Source: Tetraselmis striata (lineage: Eukaryota > Chlorophyta > Chlorodendrophyceae > Chlorodendrales > Chlorodendraceae). Taken from it: 64,000 nucleotides of DNA. Made by a program: the position numbers and the translations under genes. Below are positions 10,720-22,867 of this stretch, piece after piece (the first letter of the stretch is position 1; the number at the start of each line of letters is the position of its first letter). The DNA is taken from NCBI GenBank assembly GCA_006384855.1, contig VCJN01000080.1, forward strand, positions 1-64,000. Direction: 5' to 3'. The notes under the pieces were generated by a model. It had not been told where the DNA came from and ran no database searches. It saw only the letters and a list, made by a program, of their open reading frames with translations.

Positions 10720-13055
10720 TCCGGGAGAGGAATGGCCTCAAGGTACGCAGCGAGGCGTGGCAAACGCGCCGGCAGTTGCAGAGGGGCACGGGCTGAGGAA
10801 GAGAGTTGCGGCCATCTGTGGAACGCGAAGACTTGCTAGCGCGCAGGGGCAAATTCCAGAAAGACGACTCGTTGCTACTCATCGGCCTTGCCATGTTGTC
10901 TCGCCGCCGTCGACGGTCGTCATCTTTGGCCGACGATCATCGTCGAGTGACAACTTCCTGCGATCCTGCCATTAGTTCTAACGCATCAGATTACTCCATA
11001 AGTTCATATAATAAAATGTAGATGCCCGTAGGTAAGGATTAGGCCGGTCAGATTTGTTAGTTTCCTGTTTTAAGCCCCCGTCCCCAACCCCCCCTCCCTT
11101 CCTCGTGCACTTTGTTTGTCCGTCCTGTCCGGTACTTAACAGTACTGACAAATGGGCACTCCAGAACATGCACATGCATCAGCACTTTTTCATATGTCAA
11201 CAATGCAATATCGCATGCAAGCAGTTGGGTGCATCATGCCACAAGCATGCAAGCGTACATTGTTGGCGCGTGGGGGGGGGGGGGGGGAGGGGGGGGAGTT
11301 TTTTGGAACCATTGGCAAGTTACAATCAGCATGCCACAGCAGCCGCCAAACCATATGGTGGCCCAAGCCACCCATGCATGTAGCTGCTATATATGCAAAT
11401 GCCATGATGCTAATGTTGTAAGTTGAACACTTACTATGCTCTATTGTAGGTTCTGCTTCGCCTCCGTCGTCGTGGCAATTTATGGGCGGCGTTATTGTTG
11501 CATCATGCCTATGTGGCCGTTGCGTCTTATTTCTTGGCATGGTTGGCCATATGGACCTTGGCATTCACCTTGCGGCCAGCGCCAATACAGGTCTCGCACA
11601 CAGGCATAACTGTGGAGTAAACCGGTTGCTGCAAATCTGAGTTCATCACTCCACCTACTTCATAACATGCGCATCATTCAACTAGGTGCAACAGTGCAGG
11701 TTGGGTGCAGCATATACTTACGCGAGAACCCCGTTAACATCGTCAGCGTAGGCATTCTGGATTGGCATGGGGGGGGGGGAGTGCTATGTCGGAATATCTC
11801 GCACAAGCTGCTCGGCGAGCCTCAGCGAACATGTCTACTCGACGTTGAGGGGCGGCCCCGTCATGCATGGCCGCGCCGAAGCTGCCTTTGTTATTGGTTG
11901 GGACGTCCTTCATCACCTTCCACACCATCTTGGCTTCGTTTAATTGCCCAACCTATTGTTGATGTGATACTTGTCATGGCACATGCGCCTCAATAACCCT
12001 CCAAAGCTGCTGACGATATCTAAGTGCTCGACGCAGGAAGCGGGGGATTGGCGGCGGCTGGATAAGGATAAGGTTGATTTCGAATTCGCCGATGGCGTAC
12101 TCCAGGAGCTTGCTTGCGAACGGTCCGTGTGCGTCTCCACCCACACCCGCTCGAAGTCGGATATACTACGCTCTTGCAGCCGAGTGCCCGACCCTCCCAT
12201 TATTGCGTTGTCACCTTAACGCTGATCTTGTCGCCCGCTATCCTTGGCGGCTGGGAACGAGGAGAGAGGTTGGTGGTTTTAGGTGGTGGTTTTAGGTTTT
12301 AAAACCCCAACTTTCGGCCAAAAATCGGCCCATAAAACAGAACACTAAATCGAAACGGCCTTAGTCATTGTCTACACTTGATCGCGCGCGCAGCTACAGG
12401 TAATCCTTACCCTGTACAGTATGTCAAATTTCAAATAACAATCAATCTAGTCTGGTTATGCCAAAAGGTGGGGATGCTGATTTACACAAAAGAAGCGCCA
12501 TTTTAGGGCTAGGAAGAAGGCTCAGCCAAAAGGCGGGGGAAGGGGGGAGTCGGAGGAGGGCAAGGCGAAAACGAGAACGGGCGGGCGCTGCCAAAGGCAG
12601 CGAGATGGAAGATGGCAGGCGAGCTGCTAGTGGCTGTCCTAGCTAGCTCCCCGGCCGGGAGAACATGGCTCGCAGGCGCGATGGGGCAGCCCGTACTGTA
12701 ACATGATAGTACCGGTCACCTAATCGCCCGGTTGAAACCACCAACAGACTTTACGGGTCGCACTAGGACAGTTTAATTGTTGGGAAATCCAATAAACAGG
12801 TTTAGATCATATCGATGGGCGGTGATTGTGTTACAAGGATTCAAGGATATATAATGAGCTAGCTGCAAAAGGTGATCAGTAAATCACCCGAAAAGGCGCA
12901 ATGAATAGGAAACGTCCACTACATGAACTGCGAGGTGGAACCATAAACATAAGAGGGTGCGGAACCAGCACGAGCAGACGCATTTGACTTATTGGCCGTC
13001 TGCACTCCGGCAGAGAGAATGTCGCCCAAGGTACCATGCATGCAAGCAGAGATGA
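10720..13055. other. Long spacer, no gene recognised
   Basis: Neither strand has an ORF with an identifiable domain. Short ORFs at 11054-11564 and 11667-12302 overlap each other in several frames with no coherent codon pattern. It holds a G-rich run at 11271-11297. The stretch 11440-12220 has the even base composition of coding or former transposon DNA but I could not name it. Confidence 0.4.
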
Positions 13056-13059
13056 AAGC

Positions 13060-13210
13060 AATACGAAAGATCCGAGCATATCAAATACATGCGGGCGGCC
13101 GCATAAATGGCCATATAGCCGGTACACGGGCAGCTCAATACCGATATATATCGCGTTGTACTCGTGTCGATAACGGGCAGCCGAGTATCGGTACAAGATA
13201 GCTAACATTC
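13060..13210 (-). repeat. Dispersed GTACCGATACTCGGCTGCC repeat, copy 1
   Basis: Read on the minus strand it carries TACCGATACTCGGCTGCCC, then CTGCCCGTGTACCGGCTATA and GCGGCCGCCCGCATG. It is repeated at 13305-13450 in the same orientation and on the plus strand at 35860-36220 and 36475-36665. Confidence 0.65.
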
Positions 13211-13304
13211 CATCTTGTTTCATCCATGGACGACTAATCCGATTTCCGCGTGATAGGGAAATCGAACCACTGACCTCTTGGATCGCGGCCAAAGCTCCGA
13301 AACC

Positions 13305-13450
13305 AGTAATAGAAAAGATCCGAGGATAGCATATACATGCGAGCAGCCGCATATACAGCCATATAGCCGGTACACGGGCAGCCGAGTACCGGTGCATATT
13401 GCGATGTACTCATATCGATAACGGGCAGCGGAGTATCGGTACGAGTAGTA
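13305..13450 (-). repeat. Dispersed GTACCGATACTCGGCTGCC repeat, copy 2
   Basis: Second copy, about 245 bp from the first, sharing AAAGATCCGAG at one end and the GGCTGCCCGTGTACCGGC block in the middle. Confidence 0.65.
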
Positions 13451-14861
13451 TAGCTTGCAAGAGACCCGCTACAACAACCCCCACCGTGTGCGCGACGATA
13501 TTGATGGCGGAACTCAGCAAGCTAGCCGGCGACAAAGTTCCGAAGAGCTTGCACGGACTGACCACGAAGGAAGCATGAAGTCGGCGCGGAAGGACCGCCA
13601 AGGAGACTGCGCACAACAAGGCGCAACAATGCGAAGATGCAGATCACCATCAACCACTGTGCTCTTGGACCACCTCGTATTTAGCCTGTATTGCCCACCG
13701 TCAATGATTATGCTGTACACCACCGTCAATAAAAAGCGGATTTTTCGCGGCGGCCGCGGTCCTCAACCACAAAAGAGTAATACTGGTGAACACCTTGCAT
13801 TGGGGCGGACGACGCCCGCCCGGCCCGCGGCAAACTTCCCCGGCTCCGCCTCGGTCGCCGCAATCCCCGGGTGCATTAGCGGGGTTCGTTGCCCCAAGCA
13901 AGTGGGGGTGTGGAGGACACGCACGCGAAATCGATCATATGATCGTACGCCGGGCCCCAGCACACCCCGCTAGCGTCAAGTCTGACGGTCGCGAGCGGTC
14001 CGCTAGGCGCAGCCCAATCGTCTCCAGGGTCGTCCCGACTCCATAGCGGCCCCGGTAAAGCACCGCCCCTGCTTCAATTGCCACGGAAGCTCCGAGATTT
14101 TTCAACGCACTATGCATGCGGTGCTTGTAGGCCGCGACGGGGCAGATGGTGATTCGATGATATATCCATCCGGATAATATTGATGCGCATCTAGAGCAGG
14201 GTTGTATGTAAGGATCATATCATTTCCTTATGGGGCTGCTTTGTAGTACCCACTGTGAGATTCAGATGTGACGTAAATGTGCCCTACTGGTGACGAACGA
14301 CGACATACGGGGACGATACGGGACGGACGAGGGACGTGGATTTCATACCCAGTAGCGACGACTATCGCGCGCGACCTGTAAAGTACTATATGAATTTCTC
14401 GTTTCCATAATTTCATTTCATCAAATTGATATGCGCACGCGGGCTCGCGTGTCGCCCGCCGACGCGGAGCACCCGGGCTAAGTACAGGCGGATGTACGCA
14501 CTCATTGCACATCGCCGCACATCGCTGACCGCACATCGCTGACCGCTGACCCCGCGGTGTGCGGCGATGTGCGGCACGACGGGCGGAGGTGTGGGCGGAT
14601 GTAGGTGGTACGGTAGGTGGTAGGCGGTAGGTGGTGTTCGTAGGTGCGCGTTTTAATGCAGCCGCCCTAACTGCTGATGATTGTGTAACGCCCCAGCACG
14701 CGCATGAAGTACGGGGTCGCCTCACGGTCACCGCCGCTTACCGTTGAATAAAGCGCGGACAGCCGCGCACTCGCATCTGTGTTGCCTGCCGGGGGTGGGT
14801 TACATCCACCCCAACTCTCAACCCCCCCCCCCCCCCCCGCCCCCCGCGCGCGGCAGCAGGC
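13451..14861. other. Spacer with a shared repeat end
   Basis: No gene was recognised. The bases 14251-14272 are the reverse complement of 22335-22356 (22 identical bases), suggesting a common short repeat terminus. A minus-strand ORF at 13935-14117 (60 aa) has no known domain. A short poly-C run lies at about 14822-14838 before the next ORF. Confidence 0.45.
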
Positions 14862-16693
14862 ATGCCGGCAAAGGGATGGATAGCGAGTGTGTCGAAGGAT
14901 GGCGTGTACTCATGCAAGCACTGCCGGGGCAACGTGACGGGCACATGTGATAAGATGGCGCGAGAGCGGCACTTCCTAAAATTCCCGAACTGTAGCCACT
15001 CGTTGAAGCGTGCGGCTAAGTTGCGCCGCAAGGCCGCCTTATCACAAGCAGCAGCAGCAGGGGCGGCAGCAGCAGCAGCAGCAGCAACAACAACAGGGGC
15101 GGCAGCAGGAGTAGCTACAGCCGTCGGAAACGGCCCGCCGGCGCCGTTCTCGGACGACGGCGGCTCGAAGGTGGACGATGTGATGGGCGTGGGGGAGGAC
15201 CCCGTTGGCGAAGACGGTATGGACATCGACGCGCCTGCGTGGCCGCCGGCGGGCGTGGAACCCGCGATGAGGGCGTGATATGGAAAGGCGATCCCGGCGA
15301 CTTCTACATGAAGGTCATCGCCAAGAAGTTCCGGGGAGTATGGCACTACGGCGTGATAACCGGCGTCGTTACCGAGTGGGTGTTGGAGGACTACGGCGGG
15401 GCGACCCAGTGGCGCGCTGTTTTCGAGGACGGGGACATTGTGGGCCTTCTGCGTTCAGAGGTGAGTGGGCCCGGCATGCGTGCTGGTGGCACCACTCAAC
15501 TGCGGTTGTATGGAATCACACGCACCCGCCCGGTCGGCGTGGCAGGTTGTGGAGGCTATGGCGGCTGCCCAGGAGCACCCCCCTGTGGATGCGGACGGGG
15601 AGGCTCGCTTGGTAACCGTCCATGAAGGCGATGACTTGTCCAGTGAATCACGCACCTTGCCCGGCGTGCGTTCAACACAACCCGGCTGGCGGAGGCCAAG
15701 CAGAACACTGGCTGCCATGGCGTGTGCCATGTGCATGTGGTCCTGGGCTATGTCAGCATGGTCAACCTCTTCCCCCTCGCGCCGTTCCACCTGTTTTTTT
15801 TTGGCTTGGGAAGGGACTTCTGGAGGAAATTTGTCACCGTGCAGGGCCACATTGGATTCCGAGCTATGAAGCAGGAAGACCGGCGCCAGGCTTTAGTCCC
15901 GATACCCAGCAACTTTGAACACGGGTTGCGCCCTTCGTTTGCAGTGTCCAAGAATCGAAAGGTAACCCCCCCCCCCCCGGGCGTGGGCGTGGGCGTGGGC
16001 GTGACGGCATTCCCCTCCATGACTGCAGGGTCAGGCAAGGTGACGGTGCAGTCCGGCTGAGTGGGTCATGGAGGACTGCTTGCACCACATGGAAACGTTT
16101 TCCATTCTTAACGCCGGTCCGCTGCTCGAGGAGGCCCGGGTGAAGGCGATCATGACCGAGAAGGAGCTTCGCGTCCCCAGGCGGTGCTTGGGCACATGTA
16201 CAAGCGCATGCAAGGAGCTGCGTGGTTCGTCACGCGGTGGGGGTTGCAGAATGTGGTGACGGAGGAGGACGGCCCCGAGCGCAAGGCGCAGGTGGACGCG
16301 CTCACTAGGGAGGGGAGGACTCTAGACCCAGCGCGGCGCCAAGGCGCGGCGGCCGGGGCAGCGCGGCGCAAAGGCGCGGCGGCCGGGGCAGCGCGGCGCC
16401 AAGGCGCGGCGGCCGGGGCAGCGCGGCGCCAAGGCGCGGCGGCCGGGGCAGCGCGGCGCCAAGACAGCGCATACAGCGGAATCGGCGGAAAGGGGTGCAT
16501 TACAAGCTGTGGACGGCAGCCGCTGAAAACTATGCGGTCATGCCGCAACAACCCCAGCACTGGCTTCTCGATACCTCTGATCTGGCTGGCGGCGGCGGGC
16601 TGCGGGATGCAGGGCCGCATGACTGAGGTGGCGGTGCTGGTGAGCCCGGAGAGTCTGCATGCGGCGGAGGCGGCGCAGCCGCATAGGCACTAG
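14862..16693 (+). pseudogene. BED-finger plus Tudor-like gene, frameshifted
   Basis: The first ORF (14862-15278) begins MPAKGWIASVSKDGVYSCKH and carries a BED-like finger (CKHC, later H and C-x2-H) followed by poly-Ala and acidic stretches. A second frame from about 15239 reads VIWKGDPGDFYMKVIAKKF then FEDGDIVGLL, like a Tudor/PTM-type small barrel, and ends at a good GTGAGT donor at 15461. An exon from 15546 (VVEAMAAAQEHPP) follows, then another frame (NLFPLAPFHLFFFGLGRDFW to FAVSKNRK, donor at 15961). Later pieces include CLHHMETFSILNAGPLLEEA and YKRMQGAAWFVTRWGLQNVV. At least three frame changes have no matching intron, so this is a decayed or mis-assembled gene. The BED finger suggests transposon ancestry. 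No function is assigned. Confidence 0.45.
16331..16462 (+). repeat. 30-bp tandem repeat
   Basis: Four full copies plus a partial one of a 30-bp GC-rich unit (GCGCGGCGCC then AAGGCGCGGC). In the frame of the surrounding ORF it would code a ten-residue Arg/Gln/Gly/Ala repeat. Confidence 0.85.
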
Positions 16694-17050
16694 ACAATGC
16701 TCTGAAGCGAGCCCCAATTGTCTGCCCAGCGCCTGCCCCAATGTAACGCACCAGCTTGGCAGCAATTGGCAGCTCTTTTGCCCCCCCTCCACCCCACAGA
16801 CACACTACCAATACCAGTTTCTCATCCCGGCGGGCAGTTGATGCGTATACCTAGGCTTGTGCGTACGCGGTGCGGGGGGGGGGGGGGGATCACTATAGCT
16901 AAGCTAGTGATGTGAGATATGAGTGCAGCAACAGATATTGTGCAAGGTATAATACGATGGCATGCAAGCGGGTCCCCGCTCTTCCACAATCATTGGCCCT
17001 GCTCCCTCTTGCCCTGCCCCCGGTGCCCTTTAGCTGCTCTCAGCATCCCG

Positions 17051-17354
17051 AGTGGGATGGGCGGGGCAGCGGTTGCTACCGAGTGAGGCGTAGCATCGTT
17101 TGCAGTAGCAACGCAGCCTTTCCGGTGTGACGCCGCCTGGATGTAACCCAGCAGTACGCGCAAAGTGCAAGTGCAAGCTGCTGATGGCGGGGATCCCGCG
17201 CAGGGGGGGGGGGGGGCAGCGGCTGTGGGATAGGCGCGGCAGCGGTTGCTACAGAGTGAGGCGTCGCATCGTTTGCAGTAGCAACGCAGCCTTTCCGGTT
17301 GCATAGTGTGACACCGCTTGGATGTAACCCAGCAGTACGCGCAAAGTGCAAGTG
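17051..17354. repeat. Two direct copies of a ~122-bp sequence
   Basis: Copy 1 (17051-17172) and copy 2 (17224-17354) share CAGCGGTTGCTAC, GCATCGTTTGCAGTAGCAAC and CCCAGCAGTACGCGCAAAGT. The copies are about 173 bp apart with a poly-G run (17205-17216) between them. No ORF spans them. Confidence 0.75.
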
Positions 17355-17396
17355 TTACACGTCCGTGTGCCCCACCCAATGACATTGCGCCCGACC

Positions 17397-17869
17397 TCAC
17401 TGACGGCATGTCTCGCTCTCCTTCAGCTCCTGGGCCGTCCGCCGCCTCACCCTGAGCACCCTACCAGCCGCGCGTGCCTTCTCGGAAGCCTCACACACGG
17501 CGGCGCGAGTCGCGTCGTGGAACGCGTCCCTGACATGGCGGAACTCCGCCCTCAACGTGGCCTGGTCGGGCAGGGGACTGCCCGCTGATGGGTCGCCATG
17601 CATGGGTACTTGGGGCCGCACAAAGCCGGGGTGCCGTCGCAGCAACACTCCCAGTCCGCCCGTTGGCCGCAGTCCACGCATGACGGGCGTCCGGCCAGGA
17701 CACGCACATGATAGTGCATGTGGCCGCCTCCCGCCACTGCTCGTAGTGCTCCGGTCAACATGGCGACGAGCAAGTCGGCATGTCCCGCAGGTGGCTGCGG
17801 GGCGGGTGGCGCGAGCGCAGCCTCGCTCGCCTCGACAACCCCCTCAGCCCGATCAGTCGCCTCGACCAC
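17397..17869 (-). pseudogene. Cys-rich zinc-ribbon-like ORF, two frames
   Basis: On the minus strand, 17869-17552 codes about 105 aa ending with a compact cysteine cluster: CVDCGQRADWECCCDG, then LCGPKYPC and a His. The spacing is B-box-like (C-x2-C, C/C pair, C, C, H). The continuation in another frame (to 17397) is helical and Arg/Glu-rich (LRAEFRHVRDAFHDATRAAV). No clean intron joins them, so this may be a frameshifted gene or an exon pair with an unrecognised junction. The upstream 17870-18513 is also open on this strand but low in complexity. Confidence 0.35.
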
Positions 17870-19022
17870 GGCCTCCTCCGCCTCCTGACGCGGCGCACCA
17901 GGCGCATCATCGTCGCCTGGCAGGGCGTCCCCCCCCCCGCAACGGCGCCGTCGGCGGTGGCCGACGCCGTCGTGGCGGGGTGTTGTGAGGAGGTGGCCCT
18001 AGACATAGGTGGGGCCGGCACCGCCATGTGTTGCTCCACATGCGGTGCGGTTCCTGACGCGACAGCTCCGTCGCACCAGTACCGGCGCCGGCACCCCACG
18101 CCTGCTGGGCTTACCACCAACCGGCATGTTTCCTTTGGGAGGCGGTTCATCCGCGTCGGAGGTGAGCGGCGGTGCATGTGTGGGTGTGGATACTGCCCGG
18201 CCATTAGGGCTCCCGCCGCCTGCCGCTCCGCCGACCCACGCCGCGGCGTGTGCTGCGCCCCGCATAGTCGCCTCGAATATAATATACATGACGCGGGGAC
18301 GGGGGGGGGGGGGGGGGGGGGATTCGTGCGTTTCGTATGTCGGCGGAAAGGCGTGCGAAGCTGCGGCTGGCGAAGGTGGTGGAAGTAAGCGTGGCGGCGT
18401 CGGCGGCGTATTACCGTGCGTGCATGCGTGCGCAACCCCGCGGCAGCAAGCGCCGGACTCGGCGTGTGCCGGCGGCAGAGCTGCGAAGCCATGGACACGG
18501 TACGGGATGCCAAGTCTGGCTAAGCAACTGCCGAGGCTGGCGGCTTAACCCCCATGTCCGGCGGTTGAGGGACGGAAAGTGCGTAGAAGTTGATCGGCAA
18601 AGCGGGCATATAAGCCTGGCTGTGCTAGGTTCCTATTAAGTAATGGCGGTTTGTGCTAAGTAATTCGTAGGGGTAGACCATGCAGCGCAGGTAGGGGGCG
18701 GTATAAATGAGGCCGGGCACATATACTGCTCCACGAAACGACACTGTCGCACGTGTAGTTGAATAGACGCCCCCCCCCCCCCCCCCCCCCCCCGCCGGGT
18801 CGGCCCGCCGGGTCGGCCCGCCGACCCGCCACGGCATGTAATATCTGTCATGCATCGCCGGGGTATGTGTGAGTGGATGCCCCGCCGCCACATCCCCCCC
18901 CCCCACCCCCACCCCATTTACACTTGTGCACTCATTAAGTTTGGGCTGGTTTCGGAGCAGTACATGTACGTATGTATATACATACAATGGAACGTAGGAC
19001 CTGCGCGGAAAGAGGCGGGGCT
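17870..19022. other. GC-rich spacer with poly-G and poly-C runs
   Basis: It carries a poly-G run near 18301-18320 and a poly-C run near 18771-18793. A short plus-strand ORF (18337-18639, Arg-rich) has no known domain. Nothing else was recognised. Confidence 0.4.
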
Positions 19023-19257
19023 GGCGGAGTGCGTTGGGGGTGCGTAAAGTAGCGTGTTGGTGAGATTCGGGGTGCATCGGACGCCGGATGCCCATCCACC
19101 CAGCGTAAAAGACGCGTACGTAATATTCACACTATATATATTCACACGCAACTGTGTGAAAACCGGACATTCCGTGCCGGATGGGTGGGAATACGGCGTC
19201 CGATGCAGCCAAAACCCCAGCAACACGCTATTCTATGCACCGCCAATGCACTCCGCC
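19023..19257. mobile_element. Fold-back (long-TIR) element, copy 1
   Basis: The left arm (from GGCGGAGTGCGTTGGGGGTG to about 19105) and right arm (about 19175-19257) are imperfect reverse complements over roughly 80 bp; each holds GCATCGGACGCC in opposite orientation. The short centre includes the small palindrome TTCACAC...GTGTGAA. No coding capacity, so it is a MITE- or fold-back-type element. Confidence 0.65.
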
Positions 19258-19396
19258 AGCACCGCCTCATTCTCTGTCGATTTCGAAAACGCCTTCACAT
19301 TATCCACCGCTAATTGCAATTGCCACCGTGTAATGTTGTCACGATGTGCGCACACAACAACACTTACTACCGGTTCCGACGCGGATGGAGGCGAGG

Positions 19397-19625
19397 CTTG
19401 CGGAGTGCGTTGGGGGTGCGTAGAGTAGCGTGCTGCAAATAATTGGGGTGCATCGGACGCCGGATGCCCATCCACCCGGCGTTAAAGACGCGTAATATTC
19501 ACACTTTATTAACACACAAATGTGTGAAAACCGGACATTCCGTGCCGGATGGGTGGGAATACGGCGTCCGATGCAGCCAAAACCCCAGCAACACGCTATT
19601 CTATGCACCGCCAATGCACTCCGCC
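19397..19625. mobile_element. Fold-back element, copy 2
   Basis: Same structure as 19023-19257, shifted by about 368 bp. From the TGTGTGAAAACCGGACATTC block on, the right arm and about 80 bp of flank (19626-19709) are essentially identical to the first copy (19258-19339), while the left arms differ at several positions. Confidence 0.65.
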
Positions 19626-19709
19626 AGCACCGCCTCATTCTCTGTCGATTTCGAAAACGCCTTCACATTATCCACCGCTAATTGCAATTGCCACCGTGTA
19701 ATGTTGTCA

Positions 19710-20363
19710 CCCCCCCGGGCAAAAGTGGGCGGCGAGCCTTGTTGTCTCGCGTGTCCGCGCCGCCGGCATCGAGGAGGACGAGAAAGACATGAGGAAACGC
19801 GTGACAAGGTGGGCGCGCAACAAAACACTCCATCCTCCACATTAGCACGCACCCACTCGTGGCTAACTTGTGCCGCGCGCAGGTTCGTCCGGGAGCGCCG
19901 TAAGGCCCACCTCAACGCCAAGGCTTCCACAGTGCCAGCGGCGCAACTCGTGGTGGCCGAGGAGGCCGCATCCTCAGCCGCTTAAAGGCGAAACGATTGT
20001 GGCTTGTTGTGGGTGTCTGGGCACAGGGGGCGTCCCGACGCGAAGGTAAGGAAGCTCATGGCGGCGTCGTCGACGGCACAGCCTCCCGGGGTGGTGAAGA
20101 CACTGACGGATGACAAGAAGCGGAAGCGGCCAGTGAAGAAACGCCGAGGTAAGAAACTGACGGTCGCGGAGTCGGAGGCGCAGGCGGAGGCGGAGGCGGA
20201 GGCGGAGGCAGCGAGATCGTCGAAGCGGAGGGTCCCCCGGGCACGCAAGAACAAGAACAAGCAGTAGCCCCCGCCCCCTTACCCCCCTCCCCTCACTCCC
20301 CCGGCGGGAGCGGCGGGGGGGGGGGGGGGGGGGGGGCGGCGGGGGGACCACGCCCGCCCGCCT

Positions 20364-20394
<31 letters not shown>

Positions 20395-20708
20395 GGGCCA
20401 CATTCCCCGATGGCAACTGTCGCGAATATTGTAATTCAAACATTCTTCGGCAGACCGCTGCCTGCCCCCGCCCTCCCCCTCGCGAATATTTATGTAACGT
20501 GAGCACTCTTTGGCAAAACATGGCAGCCAAACCGCCCATCTGATGACCTTTGATCGGACGGCTGGCAGGCCCGTTCAGCAGTACTAGCTATAATGTACAC
20601 AAAATTCCCCGGTGTTACCAAATACGTACGGCTGAGATTTGCGCTCCCATGTACTAATAGTCGTAGTTATCCACAGGACCACTCGTCATCGCGCCCGGGT
20701 TCGTACTA
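19710..20708. other. Small basic ORFs and paired G/C runs
   Basis: A plus-strand ORF at about 20058-20267 encodes a Lys/Arg-rich peptide with an Ala-Glu repeat (AQAEAEAEAEAARSSKRR) and another ends at 19985. They could be the last exons of an unrecognised gene or chance ORFs. At 20316-20392 a G run and a 29-nt C run lie close together and could fold back. Nothing was recognised at 20400-20708. Confidence 0.35.
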
Positions 20709-22058
20709 CACCCCTCCACATAAGTCCGGGTTTTGCATTTTCGATCGCAAAGCGCATGCATGGGCGAGGATAACGCCGGCTGCATGTGCATACATGCTAA
20801 CTACAGTGGGAATAGTTCGGGCGAACGCCTATTGTGCGCTTTATACCCAAGCCACCCGCGCGACAACACGACCATTTGTGGGCGCCCTTTCAAAAACGCG
20901 AAATCAGTGCATGATGCGTTGACGCCAGAAAGTTGTGGGTTGGGCCAACCGTCCAAACCTATGGAAATTGCGGCACTCGTCGCACCAAACTCGGTGGATA
21001 CGGCCCTTGGCACAAGTTGCGCACACCGTGCGTGTAGGCCACTGAAAGCATGTCGCTATAGGCACGACGTGACACCCCAACGACAAGTTGGCCACTGTGG
21101 GGAGCAGTTTTGGGGTGAAAATGCTGCTGTTTCTGTGGCGAACGCACGTAGGAGAGGCGCTCGATGGCCCCCTTGGTGTAGGGCAATGCTCTACTATGGG
21201 GGCGCGTGGTGGAATGCCAGTTGCACCGTTTCGTGGGCGGGGTGGCGTGGTAGGGGCGTGGATTTTGATTAATATGAAATTCCTTGAAAAATGCTGTGGA
21301 AAATGGCATTTTGGCTGGAAGACGTGTGTATCGCTAGGAGGTGGCACATGCCAAGTGTTGGTGGTCCGTGGTCATCCACATACATAACTCTCTCGCGCAA
21401 CTGAGTATGGGGCTTAGACACGCACTTGGCGCAAAGCCACGAGCCCGATATGGGTGGGCACATGAGGCGGTGAGGGGCAACTTGGATGATAATCTTTGGG
21501 GATTTTTTTCCGGGGACCCCAAAAATCGATTTTTGATTATGGAAGATTGTTTTCGACGCAGATTTGAACGAGGAATCGCGTGGTATTTTCAAAAAGTTTT
21601 TCTGAGCAAACCCTGAGAAGTTATAGCGTTTTAAAGCCAAGGGGGTGTTGCTGCGCGTGGCCGACACTGATGCCATGCCAGTATCGCAACGCGACATGTA
21701 CTGGCCGCTGCCCACACGGCTGCACCCCAACCAAATGCACCCGAGCCCCTCACCAATGTGTTTCCTCACGCGTTCATGGCCATCCCGCCGTTTGGTTGTC
21801 TATTCACGCGCGTCGGCGTGTGCGTGATACCGACCCCGGTTTTGGTGCAGTTGCATGCGACGCCCATCCACGCACCAAGTGCAGCGTGATTCCCTAGTCA
21901 AAGGTCTTTAAGCTTCGGTTTGAGCCACTCGTCATGCAGGTTTTATAACACCCTCTGAGATTCCAGGGTTTCATCTCATATGCCCTACGTTCAGGTACCC
22001 TAGACTTATGAAGTCTTGAGACTGCCGAAAAGGGACCCCAAACTTATGTGCAGGGGTG
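20709..22058. mobile_element. TIR element copy A (TA-flanked)
   Basis: The element is 1350 bp with terminal inverted repeats: left CACCCCTCCACATAAGTCC, right end reading inward CACCCCTGCACATAAGTTT. TA lies directly outside both ends, as expected for a TA target duplication (Tc1/mariner-type rule). It is homologous to the copies at 60243, 61764 and 63285 with scattered substitutions and a small indel. ORFs of 80-180 aa occur on both strands, but none has a transposase motif, and the copies differ without a clear synonymous pattern. It is most likely non-autonomous. Confidence 0.75.
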
Positions 22059-22867
22059 TAGATACCCGGTACCGGCTTAATAAATATATCGCGTACTGCC
22101 CGGTACCACCCGGTACTACCCGGTACTACACGGACAACCTCGCACCTTTTACTTCAGTGCCATGTAGCACATCACACGTCATGTACGACTACCTCAATGA
22201 TTACAAAAAGGATTTATCGCCCGCCGGCAATAACGCCGGATGTACTCGCACGTAACTGGATGGACATGCCGCCACCAGCAGCAGCTTTCACGGATAATAG
22301 TGGTACCGGTACGGTAGTGCTTCGTCACCCGTATGTCACATCTGAATCTCACAGTGACCCCCCCCCCCCCCCCCCCCCCCCAAAAGTCTTGCCCCCCAAA
22401 ATCACACAATATGCGGGAATTCACTGTTGCGCGAGTATACGGCAATATTATTGGATGCCATTCAAGCGACCGCAGGTGCACTCAATGCACTAAGTGCATC
22501 GTATTAAATTGGCGAATGTTGCTAGTTTTGGCGCGGAGATGTGTGTGATAAAGTGGTAGAACAGCCGTAGCAGTGTCCCATTTTTAGCGCACCCATTGTA
22601 AGCGAGTTCGGAGCATATAAGCAACGGTTTCTGGCAAGTATATGTGCGATTTTCTTCCAAATTCGCCGACGAACATAGTGGTGTCATGCGAGCACACCGT
22701 GTTGCTTCATATTGAGTAAGAATGAGTCTCCACGCGAGAGTAAACATGAATATGAGCGTCGTCAGTATTGGAAAAAAACTGCTGCAATCGGTTGTGGGAG
22801 AGTGTATGTACATCATAACAGCTGTCCTTACAATTGTATATTGTCGTCGCGTATCATAACGATTCTA
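22059..22867. other. Spacer between TIR elements
   Basis: It has a short CCGGTAC-rich tract (22065-22135), a poly-C run (about 22357-22381) next to the 22-bp sequence shared with 14251-14272, and no recognised gene. Confidence 0.45.

Noticed and set aside
20904-21769. Minus-strand ORFs of 116-166 aa with CxxC motifs inside the TIR element
   Set aside because: Substitutions between copies show no clear synonymous bias and frames are not preserved in copy E, so coding is not supported.
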